A stretch of DNA of 64,000 nucleotides, from the NCBI RefSeq assembly GCF_007752935.1, contig NZ_CP036319.1, positions 1,116,001-1,180,000 of the forward strand, written 5' to 3'. This DNA is from Crateriforma conspicua. Its GTDB lineage: Bacteria; Planctomycetota; Planctomycetia; Pirellulales; Pirellulaceae. The position numbers and the translations under genes are program-made. The first letter of the stretch is position 1; each line of letters begins with the position of its first letter. Shown here piece after piece: positions 52,209 to 61,135 of this stretch. The notes under the pieces are model-generated. The model saw only the letters and a list, made by a program, of their open reading frames with translations. It ran no database searches and was not told the origin of the DNA.

Positions 52209-52387
52209 TCGCCTGAGTGAAATTTGATTGATGCGAAATTTTGATCCGGTCGGTTGCGATCGGCCGGATCTAACCTTTACCCGTTAATCGCCATCGACCA
52301 CCTGGCGGCACGACACGGATTCCACATCTGTTCGTGCCGGCGGAATGTTGGAAGGATCCGACAGGTCAAGCAAGGATGCACCACGCG

Positions 52388-53956
52388 ATGAAAACGTTTC
52401 TTCGGCCAGCGAACCAGCTGATTCTGACAGGTTGTCTGTTCGTCACCGCTGCGATCCTTCCCGGATCGACGTGGGCACAAGGCGACCGTCTGGTCACCGC
52501 GACGGCGTCCAGCGTGAATACCAATATCACGCAGGCCGTCGAACGAATCGAGATGCTGGTAAAAAGCAGCCGCATCTTGACACTGGAAGAACGCATCCCC
52601 AAGTTCCAGGTCCACAACGAAGAAATCGTTGGTGCCCAACCGATTTCGCAAAACCAGATTCAGATCTCTGCGAAACAGCCCGGCACCACCCAGCTGAACA
52701 TCTGGGACACCGACGAAAAACTGTACACCGTCGATGTGATCGTCCTGGCCGATTCGCGGGAAGTCGAAGGCATCTTGGAGTCCCAGTTGCCTTTGGCTTC
52801 GCTCAAGGTGATGCCGATCGGCAGCGGTGCTGTCGTCAGTGGATTCGTCACCAGCGTGGATGACGTCGATCGTGCGATGGCCATCGTCGAACAGTTCTAC
52901 ACCGCCCCGGTCAATAACATCCAAGTCTCCGGCGTCCAGCAAATCATGCTGCACACGAAGATCATGGAAGTGTCACGAACCAAACTGCGGGACTTGGGAA
53001 TCGACTGGAGTATCTCCGACGGTACCAGTTTCTATCACCAAGGCCCGACGACCCTGTCCAACGTTGCCAACAGCATCGGCACCGGGCTGGACCCGTCCGA
53101 CAGTGCGGTCAGCGACATGACCAACCGGTTCTTCTTCGCCAACGCCAACTTCGAAGCTTTGATTCGGGCGTTGCGTCAAAACAACCTGTTGAAATTGTTG
53201 GCCGAACCCACGGTGGTCGCCACTCACGGTCGCCCGTCACGATTCACCGTCGGCGGTCGCGTTCCCAACGTCGTGCCCACCGGTAATGGTGCCGTCCAAG
53301 TCGAATACGAAGAATACGGAACCTCCGTGGACTTCCTGCCGTTCGTCGTCGGCCCGGGGCGGGTTCGCTTGGAAGTTCGACCGGAAGTTTCCGAACCCGA
53401 TGAATCACGCAGCGTTACCGTGAACGGTCTAAGCGTGTCCGCCTTCACCCAACGCTACGTCGATGTGGCCGTGGAAATGGATGCCGGTCAAACGATCGCG
53501 ATCGCCGGTTTGCTGCAAAGCCGTGTGGATGCTTATGTCCGATCGACACCGTTCTTTGGCGAACTGCCCTACATCGGAACCATGTTCCGCCGGGTGCGTG
53601 AACGCAAGAACGAAATCGAGTTGCTGATCATGGTCACGCCCGAGATCGTCGACGCGATGGATCCCTGCGAAGTCCCGCCGGGCGGACCGGGATTGAATTC
53701 GATGTCGCCGACCGATTGCGAACTGTACTTCGACGGCTACATCGAAACGCCCAACTTGATGGGCCACCAATGCAAAGAAGATTGCCGTGAAGGATCGATC
53801 ATGGTCAACGGTCACCCCACCGCCATGCAAGGTGACATGACGTCATCGGGCGGGTCGATCGTTTCGGGCGAAACCCTGCCGCCGGGTGTCTATGCCCCCG
53901 GGGAAATGCCCACGGTCGTCGGCGAAGGCGTCGTGATTTCGTCGCCAGGCGAATGA
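52388..53956 (+). CDS. cpaC: Tad pilus secretin CpaC/RcpA
   Basis: A 522-residue outer-membrane secretin. A signal peptide ends near 'GSTWAQ'. The N-terminal pilus-type domain ('SSRILTLEERIPKFQVHNEEIVGAQPIS', 'TQLNIWDTDEKLYTVDV') precedes a BON-like region and the secretin core ('IMLHTKIMEVSRTKLRDLGIDW', 'LLKLLAEPTVVATHGRPSRFTVGG', 'RVRLEVRPEVSEPD', 'AGQTIAIAGLLQSR'). It ends 'NEIELLIMVTPEIVDAM', followed by a ~90-residue Gly/Pro/Met-rich tail. ATG 52388 was chosen over a same-frame codon at 52334. It forms the channel through which the Flp pilus leaves. Confidence 0.93.
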   Translation: MKTFLRPANQLILTGCLFVTAAILPGSTWAQGDRLVTATASSVNTNITQAVERIEMLVKSSRILTLEERIPKFQVHNEEIVGAQPISQNQIQISAKQPGTTQLNIWDTDEKLYTVDVIVLADSREVEGILESQLPLASLKVMPIGSGAVVSGFVTSVDDVDRAMAIVEQFYTAPVNNIQVSGVQQIMLHTKIMEVSRTKLRDLGIDWSISDGTSFYHQGPTTLSNVANSIGTGLDPSDSAVSDMTNRFFFANANFEALIRALRQNNLLKLLAEPTVVATHGRPSRFTVGGRVPNVVPTGNGAVQVEYEEYGTSVDFLPFVVGPGRVRLEVRPEVSEPDESRSVTVNGLSVSAFTQRYVDVAVEMDAGQTIAIAGLLQSRVDAYVRSTPFFGELPYIGTMFRRVRERKNEIELLIMVTPEIVDAMDPCEVPPGGPGLNSMSPTDCELYFDGYIETPNLMGHQCKEDCREGSIMVNGHPTAMQGDMTSSGGSIVSGETLPPGVYAPGEMPTVVGEGVVISSPGE

Positions 53957-54039
53957 GTCGTCGCGGCTGATGGTTCGAGATGTCGAACAAGCCGAAAGAG
54001 ATTCTGAATTTGAAACCCAATTGAATTGAGCCCGCATCC

Positions 54040-55266
54040 ATGAGCAACGTACTGCGACTCGCACTGGTCGATCCCAACGATTCGACTCGTGAAACCGTCA
54101 AAGCGATGTTGTTGGGGCTAGAAACGGTTTGGTTGGAAGCCGATTGTTCACGCTACGAATTCTTTCCCGATATCGTCGACCAAACGTCGCCTGATGTCGG
54201 CGTGGTGAACCTGGACTCGGACCAAAACAAAGCCATCGACCTGATTTCGCGACTGTCCCGGTCATCGCCCGACACGGTGATCTTGGCCGCCAGTGAAAGC
54301 AACGACGGGCAACTGATTCTGACCGCGATCCGAAGCGGTGCTCGTGAATTTCTGACGCTGCCACTGAGCGAAGAAGAACTGGCATCGGCACTACAGCGTG
54401 TCAGCCAGCAGAAATTTGGTTCCGCCGAACGTGGCGGTCGTGGCAGCGAAATCATCGCCGTCGCCGGTGCGACCGGTGGGGTGGGGACGACCAGCGTCGC
54501 AGTCAACCTGGGCTGTGTACTGGCCGAAGACCCCAAGAACAGCGTGGCTTTGGTCGACCTGGACCTGGCCCTGGGGGATGCCGACGTCTTTTTGGATGCG
54601 ATTCCCGACTACACCCTGGCCGATGTGGTCCAGAACATTTCGCGTCTGGACATCCAGTTGCTTAAAAAGTCGCTGACCAAGCACTCCAGCGGACTGTATC
54701 TGTTGCCGCGACCGGTTGAACTGCGCGACACCGAAGTGATCGATCCGGAAAGCTTGCGGAAGGTCATGGGGTTGATGAAGGCTTCGTTTTCGCACCTGAT
54801 TGTCGACCTGTCGAAAACGTACAGCCCGATCGACATGGTGGCGATCGAATCGGCCAGCCGTGTCATCTTGGTCACCCAATTGGATTTGCCCTGTCTGCGA
54901 AACGTCGTTCGTTTGATGATGAGCTTCGACGAAACCGAAGGCTTGCAAGACAAAGTCGAAATCGTTGTCAACCGCGCCGGCTTGGACAGCGGCCAGATCA
55001 GTCTGAAGAAGGCCAAGGAAACTCTCGGCCGTGAAATCTTTGCTCTGTTGCCCAACGACTATCGCACGATGATCGAGGTCCGCAACAACGGCGTGCCTTT
55101 GGTGACCCAAGCCCCCAAGGCCGCAATCACACAAGCGTATCGCGAAATGGCGCACAAGATCGTTGAGCCGCCTCAAAGCACCGAGGCCGTCGATGGCGAC
55201 GAAGCGGCGGGCGCCAACGAAAGTGGTTGGAAACGATTCTGGCCGGTCAAGTCGGCCAAGGCCTGA
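54040..55266 (+). CDS. cpaE: Tad pilus localisation ATPase-like protein CpaE/TadZ
   Basis: A 408-residue protein. The N-terminal ~125 residues form a receiver-like domain ('RLALVDPNDSTRETVKAML', 'VGVVNLDSDQ', 'TLPLSEEELASAL') in which the usual acidic and Asp positions are only partly kept. A MinD/ParA-like domain (about 140-375) follows, with an atypical P-loop 'AGATGGVGTTSVAVNLG' that lacks the signature lysine, as in TadZ proteins, then 'ALVDLDLALGDADVFLD'. It positions the pilus machine at a pole or site. A short C-terminal tail is basic. It is the last Tad gene in the window; no cpaF, tadB or tadC follows. Confidence 0.92.
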   Translation: MSNVLRLALVDPNDSTRETVKAMLLGLETVWLEADCSRYEFFPDIVDQTSPDVGVVNLDSDQNKAIDLISRLSRSSPDTVILAASESNDGQLILTAIRSGAREFLTLPLSEEELASALQRVSQQKFGSAERGGRGSEIIAVAGATGGVGTTSVAVNLGCVLAEDPKNSVALVDLDLALGDADVFLDAIPDYTLADVVQNISRLDIQLLKKSLTKHSSGLYLLPRPVELRDTEVIDPESLRKVMGLMKASFSHLIVDLSKTYSPIDMVAIESASRVILVTQLDLPCLRNVVRLMMSFDETEGLQDKVEIVVNRAGLDSGQISLKKAKETLGREIFALLPNDYRTMIEVRNNGVPLVTQAPKAAITQAYREMAHKIVEPPQSTEAVDGDEAAGANESGWKRFWPVKSAKA

Positions 55267-55270
55267 TCGA

Positions 55271-58200
55271 TCACGACGGTTGCGGCAACGCGGACGTCGC
55301 CACGGTGTCCAGTTCCGTGGACTCCACCGGGACCGGGCGGATTCCAAAGGTTTCGACCAGGACCGCATACAAAGCGGGCAAGACGTACAGCGTCAGGAAT
55401 GTCGTCAAAATCAGTCCGCTGATCATGCACCAGGCCAAGCCCACCCAAAGCGGTCCGCCCGAAATAGCCAACGGCAACAAACCGCCAACGGTCGTCGCGG
55501 TGGTCAAGAAAATTGGCAGCATCCGTTGTTTGCCAGCATCGATCAGACACTGATGAAAAACGTCGTGGTCGATCTTCTGTTCGGCATCGGGCTTTGACGA
55601 AGACGCAAAGTGTTCTCGAATCAGAATGTCGGCAAACTCGATATAGATGATCGCCGTGTTCAACACGATCCCGCACAACGCCAGGATGCCCAATTGCGGC
55701 ATGAACCCTAAGGTGTTGTTGGTCAACGCCAAGCCAAGGTAAGCCCCGACCAACGCCATCGGCAGGGTGCATAAAACCATCGATGGCTTTGCCCAGCCGT
55801 TGTACTGGAACACCAGGCACAACACGATCAGCACGAACGACCAACCGAACGACTGCAACATCTGGCCGCCCGATTCGATGCTTTCTTCATAGGCACCACC
55901 AGGTTCGATGTCATAACCGGCCGGCAATTCGTCCTTCAACTTTTTCATCGCATCGCTGTGCCACACACGCAGCACGATGTCGTTACCCGGCACCCCGGGC
56001 AGCACACGTGACGAAACCTCGATCGTCCGGTTCATGTTCCGCCGTTCGATCCTTTCGGGTTGCCAGGAGAACCGAAAGTCGGCCAATGATTCCAGCGGCA
56101 CCTTTCCGGCGTCGCCTTCGACAAAAGATTCCTGTAGGCCGCGGACCGACTGTCGACCCTCCGGTCGCAAACGGAAGTAGATCGGGACTTGGTGATCGCC
56201 TTCGCGAAACGTGGTCAGTTTCAATCCGGAGTAATAGCTGTTCAACGTTTCGGCGATCTGGGCATTGGTCACTCCCGCCAAGGTGGCTCGGTCACGATCG
56301 ACATCCACCTGAATCTGGTACCCGTTGGTTCCCCACGAATCGTGAACGTTCCAGGTTTCCGGTTGTTGCCTGACCATTGCCTTGACCCGGTTGCTGATGC
56401 TTCGCAGCATCGCCGGATCGGCGAATCCATTTCCGATAATCCGGAAGGTCAACGGATCCGCCGGTGGCCCGAGCGCGAGCTTTCGCGGCACCACTCGGGC
56501 GCCGACGATGGGTTCGATGCCCAAGTCGGGGCGACCTTGATGACAGGCAATGCGGACTTCTTCCACAAAATCTGCCGTGTATTGCCAGTTTGTCGTTTGA
56601 ACCAGGATCTCGGCATAGCATCGGTTCTGAGGTTCCGGTTCCCATGTCAAATTCCAACGCGATCCCCCACCGCCGACCAACGTTCGCATGACACTCAAGC
56701 GTTCCCGTCGTTCGCCGATCTGTTGGTCGGGCGACACGGGACTTAGCCGTCGAATGACGTCTTCGACTTCACGAGTGATCGCATCGGTTTGCTGAATCGT
56801 GGCCGTTTCGGGCAACTCGACTTCGACCGCAAATTGGTCGCGTGCCGCCTCCGGGAAAAATTCGGAACTGACCGGCAACATGAAGACGGTCATGCTGGCC
56901 ATCAGCGTGAAAATCAATGTCGACCATTTGTATTGCAGCGCAAACTTCAGCGAACGGCCATACAAACGTTGGATCGTCGATTCGCCGGCAGTCGATGGTT
57001 GGGGGAAAAGACGCCGCAGTGTTTCCGGCAATCGGTTCCGCAGCAGCATGTACCAACGAATGGGTGGCGATGCGGGCGCGTGATTTTTCGGTGCTCGAAT
57101 GAATAGCCCCGCCAAGACCACGCAGAACGTCATGGCCATCAGCCAACTGATTCCCAGCGTCGTCGCCACCGTCACCGGCAAACTGTACACATATTCGCGG
57201 GCCCCGCCCTTCAATGCGTACAGCATCGGAATGAACGCCGCCATTGTTGTTAGCGTTCCGACCAACATGGGAATCGCCAGCGTGTTGGCGCCTTCGACGG
57301 CCGCACGAAATGGTGGCAGCCCGGCGATCTGATTGGATCTTGCCTGGTCACAAACCTGAACCGCGTTGTCGACCAACAGCCCCAACGAAATGATGATGGC
57401 AGCCAGAGAAATCTGTTCCAGCTGGACATGCATCATCGAAATCATCGCCACGGATGTGATCACGACGACAGGGATGTTCGCCGCCATCACCAGTGAGGTT
57501 CGTGCCCCGACCACTAGATAGACGACCAGCACCACGATCAGGATCGCTTCGATCACGTTGACGATGACGTCGGAGATTTTCGATTCGACATTGATCGCTT
57601 GGTTGGAAATGGCGGTCGCCACCACGTCCGGGGGCAATCGTTGTTCGATCTCCGTCAGTTCGTCGACGCGTTGCAGGCTGCGCTGGCAAATGTCGATGAT
57701 GTTTGACCCCGATTGCATCGTGACCGCTACCGTTACCGCCGTGGTCGCATAATCACGATTGCCGAATCGGCAAAGATACGCCGGCGGATCCTCATAGGAT
57801 CGTTGAACGGTCAGTCCCAGATTGGACAGCGTGACGCTGTTGCCTTCATCGCCATCCTTGTCGCTTCGCACGACACTGGCGATTTGTCGAATTTCGTCTA
57901 TTGCGTCAAACTCGCCGCCCGGTTTGACGGTGAAAAAACCATCGTCGGTGGATAGTTGCCCGCCGGGCTTGATGATGTTCCGCTCCGACGCCAACCGCTT
58001 CAATCGTGATGTGGTCAACGATTGCTGGGCCCAATTTCCCAGATCCGTTTGGATATAAACCGCTTCCTTCTGGATGCCGAATTTTTCGACTTTGGCCACA
58101 CCGGACAGCAACCGTAATTCGTCTTCGATCAGCTCGGCAAATTGTTCCAACTGACGCGGTGTATAACGGTTTTCCGGCGGAATGTCGTCATCACCTTCAA

Positions 58201-58645
58201 GCGGTTTTTGGTGGACGGCCAGTAGCAGAACCGCCGTGTCACCGAACTCGTCGTTGACGACAGGTTCGACGGAGTCCTCCGGCATTTCGGCCTGTTCCAC
58301 CCGAGCGCGAACTTTGTCCCAAACGTTTTGGATATCTGACGGGTGAATGTCGTCGTTCAATTCAACGAAGATGATCGACTGGCCCGTTTTGGATGTCGAT
58401 CGAATCGTTTCGACCTCCTCCAAGCTGACGATCTTCTCTTCCAGTTTGTCGGTGACCAGTTCTTCGACCTTTTCGGCCGGTGCACCCGCCCAACTGGTCG
58501 TGACCACGCAAACACGAATGGTGAACTCGGGGTCCTCGCGACGTGGCATCGTGAAAAACGTGATCGTCCCCCAGACCATCATCAAGATGATCAGCGAAAA
58601 GACGATTGGACGGTATTTGACCGATAACGCAGACAGATTCACCAC
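55271..58645 (-). CDS. RND efflux transporter (AcrB/HAE1-like)
   Basis: An 1124-residue inner-membrane pump subunit with the twofold RND layout: TM1 (about 12-32), a large periplasmic porter region, TM2-6 (about 355-545, 'VNVIEAILIVVLVVYLVVG', 'ISLGLLVDNAVQVCD'), and a second half with the same pattern ('LIVLCLVFQYNGW', 'GLALTNNTLGFMPQLGILALCGIVLNTAIIYIEF'). Family motif D-like 'VDNAV' is present. The GTG start at 58645 has a strong AAGGAG site and overlaps the adaptor gene by 7 bases. It probably exports toxic compounds with the adaptor and an unlinked TolC-like channel. It is convergent with cpaE, 4 bases apart. Confidence 0.93.
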   Translation of the reverse strand: MVNLSALSVKYRPIVFSLIILMMVWGTITFFTMPRREDPEFTIRVCVVTTSWAGAPAEKVEELVTDKLEEKIVSLEEVETIRSTSKTGQSIIFVELNDDIHPSDIQNVWDKVRARVEQAEMPEDSVEPVVNDEFGDTAVLLLAVHQKPLEGDDDIPPENRYTPRQLEQFAELIEDELRLLSGVAKVEKFGIQKEAVYIQTDLGNWAQQSLTTSRLKRLASERNIIKPGGQLSTDDGFFTVKPGGEFDAIDEIRQIASVVRSDKDGDEGNSVTLSNLGLTVQRSYEDPPAYLCRFGNRDYATTAVTVAVTMQSGSNIIDICQRSLQRVDELTEIEQRLPPDVVATAISNQAINVESKISDVIVNVIEAILIVVLVVYLVVGARTSLVMAANIPVVVITSVAMISMMHVQLEQISLAAIIISLGLLVDNAVQVCDQARSNQIAGLPPFRAAVEGANTLAIPMLVGTLTTMAAFIPMLYALKGGAREYVYSLPVTVATTLGISWLMAMTFCVVLAGLFIRAPKNHAPASPPIRWYMLLRNRLPETLRRLFPQPSTAGESTIQRLYGRSLKFALQYKWSTLIFTLMASMTVFMLPVSSEFFPEAARDQFAVEVELPETATIQQTDAITREVEDVIRRLSPVSPDQQIGERRERLSVMRTLVGGGGSRWNLTWEPEPQNRCYAEILVQTTNWQYTADFVEEVRIACHQGRPDLGIEPIVGARVVPRKLALGPPADPLTFRIIGNGFADPAMLRSISNRVKAMVRQQPETWNVHDSWGTNGYQIQVDVDRDRATLAGVTNAQIAETLNSYYSGLKLTTFREGDHQVPIYFRLRPEGRQSVRGLQESFVEGDAGKVPLESLADFRFSWQPERIERRNMNRTIEVSSRVLPGVPGNDIVLRVWHSDAMKKLKDELPAGYDIEPGGAYEESIESGGQMLQSFGWSFVLIVLCLVFQYNGWAKPSMVLCTLPMALVGAYLGLALTNNTLGFMPQLGILALCGIVLNTAIIYIEFADILIREHFASSSKPDAEQKIDHDVFHQCLIDAGKQRMLPIFLTTATTVGGLLPLAISGGPLWVGLAWCMISGLILTTFLTLYVLPALYAVLVETFGIRPVPVESTELDTVATSALPQPS

Positions 58646-60327
58646 GATTCTCCTTTACGAACCGTGACCACCTGGCCGTCATTCAGATAGTGGACGCCTC
58701 CGACAATGATTTGATCCCCTGCGGTGATGGACTCCGGTTCAATCGCTTGTACTTGCACCATCGTCCCCGCTTCGACGTGATCGGGCAAAATCACGTTGAC
58801 CTTCACGCGGTGAGCGATCTCCTGGTCCCCTTCGCGATGTAGAACGAACAGCGACGTGGTGCCGGATTCTTCGTGGATACAGTCCAGCGGAACGAAAAAT
58901 CCGTCCTCGGCTTTGCGAGTCGACAGGTTCACACTGACCAGATCGCCCGGACGCAGCATCCACTGGGGACCGGCGTCAAACACCAAATTGCAGCCGTTCC
59001 ATTGATCTCTGTCTTCGTCGGGGAATTCCAGTGCGCCGGCCAACAAACTGTCGGGCCCAGGTGGCGTTTCCACAAAACGCACTTGGCGAAACACCCAGTT
59101 GCCCAGGTAGGGGATCCGCAGTGGCAGCATTTCGACTTCTCGACGCTGCAGTTTGACAATGTCCGGGATCGACTGGCCTTTGACCGCATTGGTCATCAGG
59201 TACACAAAGTGTTGCCCATCAACGGTTTCGATCGCCTGTTCTTCGACCAGATGAGTCCCCGGTTCGACACCGATGATCGAATTCACGTCCAGCGGCCAGA
59301 CGTCTTGTGTGCGGGCGACATGTTTGCCTTGGATTCCCTTCGGCAGCGGATCGCGGTATTGCGAGTTCAGGACCAACAACGTGACCGTGAACGTACGTGT
59401 GGCCGGATCCGCACTGGGATCGATGACATACACCAGACCAAAAACGGTTTGTGGCTTTCCCGACGTGTCGGTAAACGTCACGGGCACCTGTTGCCGGCGC
59501 CGCAGACGTCGTGACTGTTCGGCGGACACCTCAATTTCAATTTTGATCGGGTCCATCATCTGGAGTTTCAGAACCGGGGATCCCGCACTGACAACGCTGC
59601 CTGGGACAACGTCGACTTCGGAAATTTGCCCTCGGTATCCGCCGTATAGAACGGTGTTTTTCAAATCACGACGTGCATCGGCCAATGCTTGCTGGGCACG
59701 TTGGACGTTGGCTTTGGCCGATCGCAGTTCAGCCGACGCCTGTTTCAGTGTCGAATTCAGCGACGACAGCCTCGCTTTTTCTTGGGCGACCCGATTGGCG
59801 GCTGCGTCGTATTCGGCTTCGGCGATCGCGCTTTGGCGTCGCAGCTGGGATGCCCGTTTGAATTCATCGTCGGCAAGCTTCGAATCCGCTTCGGCCGATC
59901 GGATGTCCGCGGGCAACGTTTCCTTCAAACGGATCTCCGCGATCTCCTCCTGAAGTTTGGCGACTTCTAAATCGGCTTCCGCCGACGCAACGGCGACCTC
60001 ATATCGGGCCGGATCGATCTTTGCTAGCGGCGTGCCTTCGGCGATCACGTTGCCGTCGGCGTCTTCGACGTGACCGGAAATGTTCTGGCCGGGCTCCAGC
60101 ACCCACTGGACCCGACCGGGAATCTCAAAGCCGATGGATTCTGTTTTCCAAGACTTTACGGTGCCGGATGCGGCAAAAGAAACATCCGGCGTGCTCCGCG
60201 TCAGCGTCATGACGCTGACCGGCAGGGGCGTTTTCTCGGTCGGCAGGGATGGCGGTTCTTCACAGCCCAGGGCCGCCAACACAAAGACCGTCGCGATTGC
60301 CCACCGGGGCCCAAGATTTCCATGCAT
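58639..60327 (-). CDS. RND periplasmic adaptor (HlyD/MFP family)
   Basis: A 562-residue membrane-fusion protein, longer than typical (~400). The N-terminal signal 'ATVFVLAALGC' suggests a lipoprotein. The barrel-sandwich start ('TVKSWKTESIGFEIPGRVQWV') and the paired coiled coil (about 110-235, Ala/Glu/Lys-rich with 'QRAQQALADARRDLKNTVLYGG') follow, then beta-barrel and membrane-proximal domains ('GQISEVDVVPGSVVSAGSPVLKLQ', 'VPVTFTDTSG'). The extra length is an insertion in the C-terminal third. It bridges the pump to the outer membrane and is co-translated with the pump gene. It is divergent from tetR across a shared operator. Confidence 0.9.
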   Translation of the reverse strand: MHGNLGPRWAIATVFVLAALGCEEPPSLPTEKTPLPVSVMTLTRSTPDVSFAASGTVKSWKTESIGFEIPGRVQWVLEPGQNISGHVEDADGNVIAEGTPLAKIDPARYEVAVASAEADLEVAKLQEEIAEIRLKETLPADIRSAEADSKLADDEFKRASQLRRQSAIAEAEYDAAANRVAQEKARLSSLNSTLKQASAELRSAKANVQRAQQALADARRDLKNTVLYGGYRGQISEVDVVPGSVVSAGSPVLKLQMMDPIKIEIEVSAEQSRRLRRRQQVPVTFTDTSGKPQTVFGLVYVIDPSADPATRTFTVTLLVLNSQYRDPLPKGIQGKHVARTQDVWPLDVNSIIGVEPGTHLVEEQAIETVDGQHFVYLMTNAVKGQSIPDIVKLQRREVEMLPLRIPYLGNWVFRQVRFVETPPGPDSLLAGALEFPDEDRDQWNGCNLVFDAGPQWMLRPGDLVSVNLSTRKAEDGFFVPLDCIHEESGTTSLFVLHREGDQEIAHRVKVNVILPDHVEAGTMVQVQAIEPESITAGDQIIVGGVHYLNDGQVVTVRKGESW

Positions 60328-60431
60328 GAAACGGTTTCAGTCAACGCAAAATGGCGAAACAATGGAAGCCGCGACAACCTGTCGCGTGCGGTCAGCGGAA
60401 CAGCAGACGCCACCGCTCGGAGTCGACGAAG

Positions 60432-60482
60432 TAAACTGAGCGGTGTACTTTCGTCGTGCCGAAAAGTATACTACTCGGTTTA
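60432..60482. promoter_or_regulatory. 51-bp dyad operator between the RND operon and tetR
   Basis: Outer arms (60432-60440 and 60474-60482) and inner arms (60443-60451 and 60463-60471) form one imperfect palindrome with 8/9 matches each and an 11-base centre. The right half contains the 8-bp perfect palindrome AGTATACT, whose TATACT could serve as a -10 hexamer. It ends 3 bp before the tetR ATG, so bound protein would block tetR expression and probably the divergent adaptor promoter. Confidence 0.7.
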
Positions 60483-60485
60483 GTT

Positions 60486-61121
60486 ATGGCAAGGCGAAAG
60501 ATGGGGCGGGATATGGCGGAGAAGCTTACCGATCGAAAGCGGCGATCGGTCGTGGAAGCTGCGGTGAAGGAGTTTCAGCGGCGGGGGTTTGATAACACCA
60601 GCATGGACCAGATCGCTGCCACCGCCGGGGTGTCCAAGCGGACGGTGTACAACCATTTTTCCGGCAAAGAAGATTTGTTCGCGGTCATCATCGAGCGGAT
60701 CGCCGAGCTTGCCGATGTGATTCCCGAATTCGAGTTCGAATCAAAGAAGTCGGCCGAATCGCAATTGCGGGCCATCGGTGACAACATCTTTGCGGCGATC
60801 GGGGAACCCGAGTTCCAAGATCTGGCGCGGGTGGTGCTGTCCCGGTTAATGAACGCTCCGCATGCCAGCGGTGCATTGGAGAAGACGACCAACGCGATCA
60901 CGATGCAGCTGACGCAGTGGTTCGCCGATGCAAAGAACGCGGGAATGTTGAACGTCCCGCGTCCCAAGGTGGCCAGTTCGCAGTTCATCGGAATGTTGAT
61001 GGAATACGAATTCTGGCCCCGTTTGATCGGCGTCAACAAACAGGTGCATCAAGTCAGTCCGAAGACGTATGTTCGTGACTGCGCGCGAGTGATCGCGAAT
61101 GCCTACGGCCCGGAATCGTAA
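60486..61121 (+). CDS. TetR-family transcriptional regulator
   Basis: A 211-residue repressor. The N-terminal TetR_N domain has 'KRRSVVEAAVKEFQRRGFDNTSMDQIAATAGVSKRTVYNHFSGKEDLF', with the HTH at about residues 38-57. The C-terminal ligand-binding domain is helical and resembles the AcrR/TetR C-terminal family ('LARVVLSRLMNAPHASGALEKT'). The ATG at 60486 sits 3 bp after the dyad; a same-frame codon at 60456 lies within it and is unlikely. Being divergent from an RND system, it most likely represses that system and itself until an effector binds. Confidence 0.92.
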   Translation: MARRKMGRDMAEKLTDRKRRSVVEAAVKEFQRRGFDNTSMDQIAATAGVSKRTVYNHFSGKEDLFAVIIERIAELADVIPEFEFESKKSAESQLRAIGDNIFAAIGEPEFQDLARVVLSRLMNAPHASGALEKTTNAITMQLTQWFADAKNAGMLNVPRPKVASSQFIGMLMEYEFWPRLIGVNKQVHQVSPKTYVRDCARVIANAYGPES

Positions 61122-61135
61122 TCACCGTGGTGGTT

